Source: UBA2965 sp036526135 (GTDB lineage: Bacteria; Pseudomonadota; Gammaproteobacteria; Pseudomonadales; Azotimanducaceae). From it: a stretch of DNA of 28,965 nucleotides. Location of the stretch: assembly GCA_036526135.1 (NCBI GenBank), contig DATCZA010000024.1:1-28965 (forward strand), given 5' to 3'. Below the pieces are notes generated by a model. That model saw only the letters and a list, made by a program, of their open reading frames with translations, did not search any database and was not told the origin of the DNA. Both the position numbers and the translations under genes were made by a program. Numbering within the stretch: the first letter of the stretch is position 1; each line of letters begins with the position of its first letter. Positions 1 through 6,801 of the stretch are shown here, piece after piece.

Positions 1-565
1 CGTGTTCCAGCAGGGTGGTCCACTCTCGCTCCGTGTAGACCCGCTTGAGCTTTCTGGACTTGCCACTGGTGCGGACAATGCCGTTGATGGGATTCGCCGC
101 GATGAGCTTTCCAGCGTCCTTGGTGCGTCCCCACTCAAACATCCGGTTGAGCGTGACCTCGTACTTCTGGCGGGATTGACGGCCCCACTGTTGAGAATCG
201 AGCTTCTGCTCCAGCACCTTGGGGGTCAGCCGAGAGAGCTTGATGGTACCCAGGAGGTCCTTGAGGACGTTGATCCTGACCAACCGCTCATAAGCAGAGG
301 AGGGTTTCAGTTCCCGCTCCCCGGTCATGTCCATCATGGGTTGCTTCAGGTACAGATCAGCGAAGGTCCCGAAGGTCATGTGGGACGGATTGGCTTCGAT
401 GGGTCTCTCGGACTTGGAGAGCAGGGGAACCACAGTCTTGTCGATGTAGTCCTGCGCTTCCTGCTTGGTGGGGAACCGCTCCATGAGGTTCACGCCCTGA
501 GATGGGCGACGAACCCGAACCCGCCAATACTTTCCGTCCGGTTTGGGTAGAATCTCTTTCGCCAT
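1..565 (-). CDS. Tyrosine recombinase / phage-type integrase, N-terminal part (runs off left edge)
   Basis: The minus strand is open from an ATG at 563-565 to the window edge, giving 188 codons with no stop. The protein starts MAKEILPKPDGKYWRVRVR, a beta-rich arm-binding type N-terminus with a 'KQEAQDYI' helix. From about residue 65 comes a SAM-like core-binding domain (TFGTFADLYLK, then RLTPKVLEQKL and YEVTLNRMFEWG). It ends at 'VYTEREWTTLLEH', the entry into the catalytic domain, so the catalytic Arg/His/Tyr residues lie outside the window and intactness cannot be judged. It would catalyse site-specific integration and excision of a mobile element. The start is supported by a GGAGG at 572-576 (minus sense). 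A tRNA-Leu gene lies 192 nt behind its start, the usual layout of an element inserted in a tRNA 3' end. The family call is firm; whether this is a prophage or another integrative element is unknown. Confidence 0.88.
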   Translation of the reverse strand, partial: MAKEILPKPDGKYWRVRVRRPSQGVNLMERFPTKQEAQDYIDKTVVPLLSKSERPIEANPSHMTFGTFADLYLKQPMMDMTGERELKPSSAYERLVRINVLKDLLGTIKLSRLTPKVLEQKLDSQQWGRQSRQKYEVTLNRMFEWGRTKDAGKLIAANPINGIVRTSGKSRKLKRVYTEREWTTLLEH

Positions 566-625
566 GTACGACCTCCAGCGTCGTATGTGGAAGGACCCCG
601 GTATCCGTTGGCGCGGTGCCGGGGT
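563..625 (-). promoter_or_regulatory. Structured leader of the integrase mRNA: two hairpins, one holding the Shine-Dalgarno
   Basis: Two inverted repeats lie between the predicted promoter and the integrase ATG. The outer one pairs 595-601 with 619-625 (ACCCCGG with CCGGGGT, 7 bp, 17-base loop). The inner one pairs 567-572 with 580-585 (TACGAC with GTCGTA, 7-base loop). The GGAGG Shine-Dalgarno at 572-576 falls in the inner loop and its edge, and the stem ends two bases from the ATG. The pairings are read directly from the sequence. A role in limiting integrase translation is an inference. Confidence 0.45.
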
Positions 626-643
626 TTCGCTTTTCAGGGATTA

Positions 644-672
644 ATTGTCTGAATTAGGGAGGAGTGAGTCAA
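644..672 (-). promoter_or_regulatory. Candidate sigma-70 promoter of the integrase
   Basis: On the minus strand TTGACT (667-672, 5/6 to the -35 consensus) is followed after exactly 17 bases by GACAAT (644-649, 4/6 to the -10 consensus). It points toward the integrase start about 80 bases downstream. Nothing else in this gap looks as good. Confidence 0.5.
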
Positions 673-679
673 AACTAAA

Positions 680-701
680 TTGGTCCAAAATTGGTCCAAA
701 A
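680..701. repeat. Two tandem 11-bp repeats, TTGGTCCAAAA x2
   Basis: TTGGTCCAAAA occurs at 680-690 and again at 691-701, followed by a degenerate third start (TGGTTTTGA). Each unit contains the dyad TTGG-N-CCAA. The 11-bp period puts both copies on the same face of the helix. The array begins 8 bases upstream of the integrase -35 box and lies between the tRNA 3' end and the integrase. Recombinase arm sites, excisionase sites or a repressor operator would all fit; the sequence does not say which. Confidence 0.6.
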
Positions 702-757
702 TGGTTTTGATTCGTTTCGGGGTTAGTGGTTAATTCTCTTGAAAGCCCCGTATTTAT

Positions 758-843
758 TGGTGCCCAGGGAGGGAGTCGAACCCTCACGCACATAGTGCAC
801 TGGAACCTAAATCCAGCTTGTCTACCAGTTCCAACACCTGGGC
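758..843 (-). tRNA. tRNA-Leu(UAG)
   Basis: This 86-base gene includes an encoded CCA end (758-760). The acceptor stem GCCCAGG pairs with CCTGGGC. The anticodon stem CTGGA/TCCAG carries loop TTTAGGT, giving anticodon UAG (decodes CUA). There is a long class II variable arm typical of Leu and a T arm with GGTTCGACTCC. It starts 16 bases after the stop codon of the MFS transporter on the same strand, so it is either co-transcribed or has its promoter inside that gene. The integrase beyond its 3' end makes this the probable attachment site; the second att copy would lie left of the window. Confidence 0.95.
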
Positions 844-859
844 CTCGCGGTGGCGAAGT

Positions 860-2152
860 TTACGGGGTACCCGGCTTGCGTTCCATGTCCCGGTGCAAGC
901 GCCTGAACCCCACCCAGGAGATGGCGGACAGTCCCGCTGCCAGCAGAAACAGGCCTTCGTCCATGCCGCCGTACGAGAACCAGCCCAGATCCCAGCCGAT
1001 GTATAGAAACATGCCGAGGAAGGGCGCCGTGGCGCCGCGGATACCCGTTAAGGTGACGTGGATGCCCATGTACGCGGAAAGCTGATCGGGACGGGCAAAG
1101 TCGTTGTGGCCGAGCTGCCATGCCAGGGAGCCGCCGCCCCGGGCAATGCCGAGCACCAGCCGGCTGAGCCCGATCCAGACGAGCGAATTCATCAGAGCCC
1201 CGGCCCATAGCAGTACTTGAGATACCACCCAAAGGACGCTCTGCCGTGCTCTGAACTCGGTCACGTGGACCCGGTCCAAGTACCTTGCCCAGATCGGCAG
1301 CGTGATGATGCTCAGCGCAAAGGGGATCACCATGGTGATGGCGATGGACTCGGTGTACGTGGCGTGCAGCTGCCGGGTGACGAGAAAGACCAGCGGCGCC
1401 TCTAAAATCATGTTCGCGCAGCCGGCAGCGAACTGGTAGGTCTGGTACCTCGCGTAGTTCCTGTCCTGGCGAAGCACCTCGAAGAAGCCGCTGCGGCTGG
1501 CAGAAGCACGCCGCTGGCTGCGCCGTTCCAGGACGCGGTGGCGATCCTCGCCAATGACCTGAACGCGGCTGAAGAACCAGATGCCGACACCGCCGACGAG
1601 TGCTCCCGAAAAGTAGACCCAGCGAAAGGCGTCCGGATTGGCATCCAGCAGGGGGCCCACGAGGCTGCTGATCAGGACCGTGACGAGGCTGGTGATGATC
1701 TGCAGGCGCCCGGCGGTGCGCGCCCGCAACGCGCGATTGTAGTTGAGGCTCCAGATGACGCTGCGGACGGTGATGATCCCCGTGATCAGGAGCCGGCTCA
1801 TGATCATTCCCGCCACCAGAAGAACGGCGCCGATCTGGTTTACGGGCGCAACGGCAATGGCAAGAACGCAGGCCATGGTCAGTATCTGAACGACGTTGGC
1901 GAACCGCACCTTGAGCTTCGCGGTGGCCAGCCTGTTCCAGATGAAGCTGGAGATGTTGCCGAACATCGGGGCGGCCGTGATGACGGCCAGGACGATGGGC
2001 GGGACGTGAAAGATCTTGGCCGCGATGACGCCGACGATGCCGCCTTCCAGCAGGGTGAAGGCGACGGGCAGGGTCAGCTCGGTGAGCTGCTCATTGCGGA
2101 AGCTGCGCTGAGCGACCTCCGGCAGGTCCTTCGAGAAAGACGGCTGCCACAC
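860..2152 (-). CDS. Major facilitator superfamily transporter
   Basis: This 430-residue inner-membrane protein has about twelve hydrophobic segments and a charged central loop (RHRVLERRSQRRASASRSG, about residues 205-225) dividing it into two six-helix halves. That is the MFS layout, although the sequence does not reveal the substrate. The start is a GTG at 2150-2152. The gene lies 33 bases after the 2-hydroxyacid dehydrogenase on the same strand and is probably co-transcribed with it, so an organic acid substrate is a reasonable guess but no more. It ends 16 bases before tRNA-Leu. Confidence 0.8.
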   Translation of the reverse strand: MWQPSFSKDLPEVAQRSFRNEQLTELTLPVAFTLLEGGIVGVIAAKIFHVPPIVLAVITAAPMFGNISSFIWNRLATAKLKVRFANVVQILTMACVLAIAVAPVNQIGAVLLVAGMIMSRLLITGIITVRSVIWSLNYNRALRARTAGRLQIITSLVTVLISSLVGPLLDANPDAFRWVYFSGALVGGVGIWFFSRVQVIGEDRHRVLERRSQRRASASRSGFFEVLRQDRNYARYQTYQFAAGCANMILEAPLVFLVTRQLHATYTESIAITMVIPFALSIITLPIWARYLDRVHVTEFRARQSVLWVVSQVLLWAGALMNSLVWIGLSRLVLGIARGGGSLAWQLGHNDFARPDQLSAYMGIHVTLTGIRGATAPFLGMFLYIGWDLGWFSYGGMDEGLFLLAAGLSAISWVGFRRLHRDMERKPGTP

Positions 2153-2185
2153 GGGGTCAGCCAGCCGTCCGGGGTGATCGCCGCC

Positions 2186-3238
2186 TCACCGGTTGGGGCC
2201 CCGCTGGGTGGGGTAGGGTTGCCATCGCTCGAGAGACGCCCGGGGCAGCACCGTGGGGTTGACGCAGCTCATGGGCCACTTTCCTCGCAGCACCAGGGCC
2301 ACCTCCCTGCCCACACGGCGGCGGGTCTCCGGACGCATCCGGGTAGAAGCGGAGGCGACGTGAGGAGTGATGATGACGTTGGCCATGTCCAGAAGCGGGT
2401 TGGCGGGATCTGGGGGCTCGCGTTCGAGCACGTCCAGACCGGCGGCTCCGATCTGCCCGTTCTCGAGGGCTTTGATCAGATCGTCTTCCTTTATGATGGG
2501 GCCTCGGGCGGTGTTCACGATCACCGCGCCGGGCTTCATTCGAGCAAACGCATCGCCGTCGAGAACGTGGCGCGTCTCGTCGTTCAGCGGCGCGTGAACG
2601 GACAGGTAGTCGGAGCGTTCCAGCAGCTCGGCGAAAGAGACGGGCTCCACGCTCGCGTCGCTGATTGCCAGCTCGCTCACGTACGGGTCGAAGGCGATGA
2701 CGTGGAGGCCGAACGCCCGGGCTCTTCGCGCCGTGCAACGGGCAACGTTGCCGAAAGAGAACAGGCCCAGCGTCCGGCCCATGAGCCGAGGCACCTTGCT
2801 CAGCATCGGGCGTGCCTGAAGCCAGTCGCCGCTTCGTACCAGGTCGCCCATCAGGCGCGTGCGCCGCACCGCGGCGAGAAGGAGCATCATGGCATGGTCG
2901 GCCACCTCCTCGATGAACACGTCGGGAACGTTGGTCACCACGATGCCGGCCTTCGTGGCAGCGTCCACGTCGACCATGTCGACGCCCACGCTTCCCACCC
3001 CGATCACCACGCAGCGCTCGAGACGGCCGATCACCTCCCGGTCGATCTTCACGCCCCACGAGGTGATGATGGCATCCGCATCGCTCGCTCCTTCGCCGAA
3101 CTCGGCGGGCGTTTGCGCGTCCACCTCGACGATGTCCGCCAGAGGTGCCAGGGCCTCGAGCTCGAGCGCGTAGCGGTCTTCAACCGCCTTTGCCTTCGAG
3201 ATGGCGGGAAGCTGAACGACCACCTTTTTCCTGTCCAT
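2186..3238 (-). CDS. D-isomer-specific 2-hydroxyacid dehydrogenase (CtBP / phosphoglycerate dehydrogenase-like)
   Basis: This 350-residue NAD(P)-dependent oxidoreductase would interconvert a 2-keto acid and a D-2-hydroxy acid. The Rossmann segment GRTLGLFSFGNVAR (154-167) has the degenerate glycine motif seen in CtBP-like members rather than plain GxGxxG. The catalytic triad of the family is visible: Arg245 in NTARGP, Glu274 in LEREPP and His293 in TPHVAS. The N-terminal catalytic half carries GVGSVGVDMVD. Length is normal. The start is ATG at 3236-3238. It is first in a leftward pair with the MFS transporter and diverges from the HpcH/HpaI aldolase, which also handles 2-keto acids. The exact substrate cannot be read from the sequence; serine biosynthesis (serA) is not supported because no ACT domain is present. 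Confidence 0.88.
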   Translation of the reverse strand: MDRKKVVVQLPAISKAKAVEDRYALELEALAPLADIVEVDAQTPAEFGEGASDADAIITSWGVKIDREVIGRLERCVVIGVGSVGVDMVDVDAATKAGIVVTNVPDVFIEEVADHAMMLLLAAVRRTRLMGDLVRSGDWLQARPMLSKVPRLMGRTLGLFSFGNVARCTARRARAFGLHVIAFDPYVSELAISDASVEPVSFAELLERSDYLSVHAPLNDETRHVLDGDAFARMKPGAVIVNTARGPIIKEDDLIKALENGQIGAAGLDVLEREPPDPANPLLDMANVIITPHVASASTRMRPETRRRVGREVALVLRGKWPMSCVNPTVLPRASLERWQPYPTQRGPNR

Positions 3239-3309
3239 CGTCGAGCTCCGCCGGGTGCAAATGAGAACGCCGATTTTCGCACGCCGGCGTTTCGAGTGTC
3301 AGCAGCATT

Positions 3310-3326
3310 CCTTACCTGTGATAAGG
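3310..3326. promoter_or_regulatory. Dyad in the divergent intergenic region
   Basis: CCTTA (3310-3314) and TAAGG (3322-3326) form a 5-bp inverted repeat with a 7-base spacer, 30 bases before the aldolase start and inside the 117-base region that must hold both divergent promoters. No convincing promoter hexamers were found. An operator is possible but weakly supported. Confidence 0.25.
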
Positions 3327-3355
3327 TTTGGGGGTAGATCCGGGGAGGGAAGAAC

Positions 3356-4147
3356 GTGCGCGAAAACGCATTGCTGGCAGCGTGGCGGGAAGGCCGGCAG
3401 ACCATTGGCTGCTGGCTCTCCATGGGAAACGCGTACTCCGCAGAGGCGCTGGGACAGCTCGGCTTCGACTACGTGTGCATCGATCTGCAGCACGGCCTGG
3501 TCGACTACCAGGATCTGACCTACATGCTGCCCGCCGTGTCCCGAGGCACATCGACGCCGCTGGTGCGCGTACCCTGGAACGAGCCCTACGAGATCATGAA
3601 GGCGCTGGACGCCGGCGCTTACGGCGTCATCGTGCCCATGGTCAACAACGCCGAAGACGCGGCGCGGGCCGTCGACGCCTGTCGCTACCCGCCGCTGGGC
3701 AGCCGCTCTTTCGGGCCCATTCGCGGGGCGCTTTACGGCGGGCGTGGCTATGCGGCCCAGGCCAACGAGCAGATGGCCTGCATCGTGATGGTGGAGACCC
3801 GCGAGGGCCTGGACAAGCTCGAGGAGATCGTGACCACGCCGGGCGTGGACGGGGTCTACATCGGACCGGCCGATCTGGCGCTTGCGCTGGGCCTTCCGGC
3901 GCTTGGCGACACGGACGTGCCCGAGCACGTGGCGGAAGTCACCCGCATTCTGGAGGTCTGTCATCGCCATGAGCTGCCGGCGGGCATTCACACCTCAAGC
4001 CTGGACTACTGCCAGAAACGCCTGGCTGCCGGGTTCGACTTCGTCACCCTGGGCAGCGACGCCGGTTTCATGACGCGCACCGCCGCCCAGGAGCTTGCGG
4101 CCGCGCGGGGCACCGCGGAGCAGGAGCGGGAGAAGACGGGCTACTGA
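3356..4147 (+). CDS. HpcH/HpaI family class II aldolase
   Basis: This 263-residue metal-dependent aldolase belongs to the 2,4-dihydroxyhept-2-enedioate / 2-keto-3-deoxy-acid aldolase family, which cleaves 4-hydroxy-2-keto acids to pyruvate plus an aldehyde. The (beta/alpha)8 barrel signatures are present: DLQHG with catalytic His46, VRVPW with Arg71 that binds pyruvate, VETREG with metal ligand Glu147, and GPADLA with metal ligand Asp173. The start is GTG at 3356, behind GGGAGG at 3344-3349. It diverges from a 2-hydroxyacid dehydrogenase and is followed by a crotonase, suggesting a small catabolic island. The physiological aldehyde partner is unknown. Confidence 0.88.
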   Translation: MRENALLAAWREGRQTIGCWLSMGNAYSAEALGQLGFDYVCIDLQHGLVDYQDLTYMLPAVSRGTSTPLVRVPWNEPYEIMKALDAGAYGVIVPMVNNAEDAARAVDACRYPPLGSRSFGPIRGALYGGRGYAAQANEQMACIVMVETREGLDKLEEIVTTPGVDGVYIGPADLALALGLPALGDTDVPEHVAEVTRILEVCHRHELPAGIHTSSLDYCQKRLAAGFDFVTLGSDAGFMTRTAAQELAAARGTAEQEREKTGY

Positions 4148-4238
4148 GTCCTGTCTCGCCAGACCAGCCGATCGCCCCGGGTGGCTTCACGGCCCGATTG
4201 CCTCATACTTAGGCCCGAATGAGGCAGAGGAGACCAAG

Positions 4239-5054
4239 GTGACCGGCTACGAGCAGATCCTATTCGAGGCGCAGGATTCCATCGCCGTTCTCACGCTGAA
4301 CCGGCCGGAGCGAATGAACGCGTGGACCTACCAGATGAGCCGGGAGCTCTCGCACGCCATCGGCGTGTGCAACGAGGACCCCGCCATCGGCGCCATCATC
4401 ATCACCGGCGCGGGCCGCGGCTTCTGCGCAGGTGCCGACATCGAGCACAATTTCAAAGCACGCCTCGACGGCAACGACGATCGCGGTGACGACGCGACGC
4501 CCTGGGTACGCCTGCTGCGCCAGTCCAAGCCCATCATCGCGGCGGTCAACGGGGCCAGCGTGGGCGTGGGCGCCACCATGATCCTGCCGGCGGACATCAT
4601 CGTGGCGGCCGATTCCGCCAAGTTTGCCATGGGGTTCATCAAGATGGGTCTGGTTCCCGAGCTTGCCAGCTCCCACTTCCTGGTCCAGCGCATGGGGTTC
4701 GGCCGTGCCAGCGAGATGTGCCTCACCGGAAAAATGTACCCGGCGAGCGAGGCCTTCGCCATGGGGCTGGTGGATCATCTGGTCGCCGACGATGCGCTGA
4801 TGGACAAGGCCATGGGTCTCGCTCAGGCCATTGCGGCGAATCCCGGCCCGCAGCTGCGCTGGGTGAAGCAGCTGCTGACCGAAAACGGGTGTGCCACCGA
4901 TCTCGACGAGGTCCAGCGGCTGGAGGGCAAGCTTTTGCAGCAGGCGTTCGCCAGCCCGGAGCACAAGGAAGCCGTTGCCGCTTTTCTGGATAAGCGGACG
5001 CCCGACTTCATCGGGGCAAGAGCCGCCCAGGGGGAGGCGGGAGGCACGGCATAG
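4239..5054 (+). CDS. Crotonase-fold protein, enoyl-CoA isomerase type
   Basis: This 271-residue enoyl-CoA hydratase/isomerase superfamily member acts on acyl-CoA thioesters. The oxyanion-hole segments GFCAGADIEH (61-70) and NGASVGVGAT (104-113) are present. Both glutamates of true hydratases are missing: the first position is Thr113 and the second Phe133. A single glutamate, Glu141 in GLVPELASS, sits where delta3-delta2-enoyl-CoA isomerases and PaaG-like enzymes carry their acid/base. Isomerase activity is therefore more likely than hydration. The start is GTG at 4239, with GAGGAGA at 4227-4233. A reading from 4095 would overlap the aldolase and add an unrelated N-terminus. The gene follows the aldolase by 91 bases, and its stop overlaps the proposed rmuC start. 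Confidence 0.85.
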   Translation: MTGYEQILFEAQDSIAVLTLNRPERMNAWTYQMSRELSHAIGVCNEDPAIGAIIITGAGRGFCAGADIEHNFKARLDGNDDRGDDATPWVRLLRQSKPIIAAVNGASVGVGATMILPADIIVAADSAKFAMGFIKMGLVPELASSHFLVQRMGFGRASEMCLTGKMYPASEAFAMGLVDHLVADDALMDKAMGLAQAIAANPGPQLRWVKQLLTENGCATDLDEVQRLEGKLLQQAFASPEHKEAVAAFLDKRTPDFIGARAAQGEAGGTA

Positions 5055-6433
5055 ATCTCTGGGTCCAGGGCGTCGGGCTCTTCGCGGGGGGCGCCGCGCT
5101 CGCAAGCGTCGTCTGGCTGTGGCGCTGCCGGGTGCAGGCGCGAGCCTCGTATGCCGCCGGGCAGCTTCAGCAGGCCGAGGCGGGCCAGGCCGAACGTCTG
5201 GTGCTCGAAGAGCGGCTGGGCGAGCGTGAGCGGGATCTGGTCCGGCTGGAGGAGCGGATCACCTCGTTCGAGAACCAGCTGAACTCGGCACGCTCAGCGC
5301 TGGACGAGCGAACGAAGGAGCTCAGTGATCGCCAGGCGGCCCAGGCGGCCGTCGAGGCTCGACTCGAGGAGTCGCGAAAGGGGTTCGCCGAGAAAGAAGC
5401 CGTCTTCAAGGAATCCAGCGAAGCGCTCAAGCAGGAGTTCGAGCTGCTCGCCACGAAGATCTTCGATCAGCAGGGGGTCAAACACCAGGAGCGGCTGTCC
5501 AGCGTTCTCACCCCCTTCAAGGAGCAGATCGTCGATTTCCGCAAGCGGGTAGAGCAGGTCTATCACACCGACACCAAAGATCGTGCCTCGCTGCTCAATG
5601 AAGTGCGCAACCTCCAGAAAGCCAGCGAGCGGATCAACGAAGAAGCCGAGAACCTCACCAAGGCCCTCAAAGGTGACGTCAAGGTCCAGGGAAACTGGGG
5701 CGAGGTCGTGCTGGAGCGCGTGCTGGAGGAGTCCGGGCTGAGGGAAGGGCACGAGTACTTTCTGCAGGCTGCCCGCCGCTCGGAACGGGGAGAGCTGAAA
5801 AGGCCCGATGTGCTGATCCGCCTGCCCGACGGCAAAGACGTGGTGGTGGACGCCAAGGTCTCTCTCCTGGCGTACGAGGAAGCCTTGAGCGCCGAGACGG
5901 ACGGCGCCCGGGAGCTTGCCCTGCGTCAGCACCTGGTCAGCCTTCGCGCTCATGTGAAGCGTCTGGGTGAGCAGGACTATGATCAGCTCAGCGACGTCCG
6001 CTCGCTGGATTTCGTTCTTCTCTTCGTGCCCATCGAGGCGGCCTTCACCATGGCCATGGAGCACGATCATCGCCTGTTCACGGAGGCGTTCGAGAAGCGC
6101 ATCGTCATCGTGAGCCCCACGACGCTGATGATGACGCTTCGGATCATTCACAACGTCTGGCGGTTCGAAAAGCAGAACCGGAATGCCCAGGACATCGCGC
6201 GGCGGGCGGGGGCTCTTTACGACAAGCTCAGAGGTCTGATCGAGGACATGGACCTGCTCGGCAAGCAGCTTGGCACCGTCGAGAAAACCTACCAGGCAGC
6301 CTACGGAAAGCTCGCCAGCGGCAAGGGCAACCTCGTCAGGCAGGTGGAGCGCTTCCGTGAGCTGGGCGCCCAGGTCAAGAGGCCGCTGCCCAAGTCCCTT
6401 CTGGATGAAGCGACCGACCGCTCAGACGATTAG
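5051..6433 (+). CDS. rmuC: DNA recombination protein RmuC, possible ATA start
   Basis: RmuC is a membrane-anchored protein with a long coiled coil and a nuclease-like domain, which limits inversion and recombination at repeats. Residues about 28-150 (counting from the ATA) are coiled coil (QLQQAEAGQAERL, ERDLVRLEERI). The RmuC domain follows, with GNWGEVVLERVLEESGLREG and RPDVLIRLPDGKDVVVDAK, a PD-(D/E)XK-like D..DAK pattern. The first usual start codon in frame is GTG at 5132, but that would remove the typical N-terminal membrane helix. In frame upstream lies DLWVQGVGLFAGGAALASVV, preceded by ATA at 5051 with GGGAGG at 5039-5044, six bases away. No ATG, GTG, TTG or CTG lies between the in-frame stop at 4991 and this ATA. 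The ATA overlaps the crotonase TAG as ATAG, the kind of arrangement seen in coupled genes. The function call is firm and the start is open. Confidence 0.85.
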   Translation: MDLWVQGVGLFAGGAALASVVWLWRCRVQARASYAAGQLQQAEAGQAERLVLEERLGERERDLVRLEERITSFENQLNSARSALDERTKELSDRQAAQAAVEARLEESRKGFAEKEAVFKESSEALKQEFELLATKIFDQQGVKHQERLSSVLTPFKEQIVDFRKRVEQVYHTDTKDRASLLNEVRNLQKASERINEEAENLTKALKGDVKVQGNWGEVVLERVLEESGLREGHEYFLQAARRSERGELKRPDVLIRLPDGKDVVVDAKVSLLAYEEALSAETDGARELALRQHLVSLRAHVKRLGEQDYDQLSDVRSLDFVLLFVPIEAAFTMAMEHDHRLFTEAFEKRIVIVSPTTLMMTLRIIHNVWRFEKQNRNAQDIARRAGALYDKLRGLIEDMDLLGKQLGTVEKTYQAAYGKLASGKGNLVRQVERFRELGAQVKRPLPKSLLDEATDRSDD

Positions 6434-6491
6434 CCAACCAGTTCTCCTTTCTCGCCGCTGCCCGGCCAAAGCCGCGTGCACGTCACAGAAC

Positions 6492-6547
6492 GGATCAGTC
6501 AATGTCAGTAGATTTCTACGGAGAAAAGGATTGCAAGGAAACCTGGA
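6492..6547 (+). promoter_or_regulatory. csrA leader with five GGA motifs (candidate CsrA autoregulation site)
   Basis: GGA trinucleotides occur at 6492-6494, 6520-6522, 6528-6530, 6537-6539 (inside the AAGGA Shine-Dalgarno) and 6545-6547 (overlapping the A of the ATG). CsrA dimers bind GGA in RNA loops, and csrA is known to repress its own translation in Escherichia coli. Autoregulation here is an inference from motif density and placement. Confidence 0.45.
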
Positions 6548-6771
6548 TGCTGGTCCTCACCCGTCGTGCTGGGGAGTCGATCATGATCGACGACGATATA
6601 GAGCTCAAAGTGCTCAAGATTCGCGGTAGCCAGGTGCATCTGGGAATCGACGCGCCGAAACGTTCTGCCGTGCACCGAAAGGAAGTATGGCTGCGCATCA
6701 ACGGCGAGCCGAAAGCGGCAGGCCGCGAAGAAAAAGAAGACTCGTCAGATCCCAGCCGCGGCGTCGCCTGA
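6547..6771 (+). CDS. csrA: Carbon storage regulator CsrA (RsmA)
   Basis: This 74-residue RNA-binding dimer blocks or stabilises mRNAs by binding GGA-containing leaders. It begins with the canonical MLVLTRRAGESIMI, followed by GSQVHLGIDAPKRSAVHRKEV, which contains the conserved RNA-contacting VHR segment. The start at 6547 is chosen because every CsrA begins at this Met and AAGGA lies at 6535-6539; an in-frame ATG at 6502 would add fifteen unrelated residues. The tail after about residue 58 is charged (GREEKEDSSD) and somewhat longer than in the 61-residue E. coli protein. No clear intrinsic terminator follows. Confidence 0.95.
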   Translation: MLVLTRRAGESIMIDDDIELKVLKIRGSQVHLGIDAPKRSAVHRKEVWLRINGEPKAAGREEKEDSSDPSRGVA

Positions 6772-6801
6772 GCGGCCTCAGCTCAACCCGATCACTCTCC
6801 T

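Noticed and set aside
2..550. 182-codon open frame on the + strand at the left edge
   Set aside because: It is antisense to the integrase, whose minus-strand protein shows clear core-binding domain motifs, and its own translation has no recognisable features.
596..634. Intrinsic terminator on the + strand
   Set aside because: The GC hairpin is followed by TTTCGCTTTT rather than a clean T run, and no + strand gene ends before it. It fits better as part of the integrase leader.
718..750. Terminator for tRNA-Leu (CGGGG...CCCCG)
   Set aside because: The loop is 23 bases or more, the extended stem has a mismatch on the minus strand, and no T run follows.
1538..3337. 599-codon open frame on the + strand
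   Set aside because: It spans the antisense of two recognised genes (MFS transporter and dehydrogenase). Its composition (His, Asp, Arg, Gly-rich) is typical of a GC-rich shadow frame.
6768..6781. Hairpin CTGAG-CGGC-CTCAG as csrA terminator
   Set aside because: The stem is only 5 bp, overlaps the stop codon and has no T run after it.
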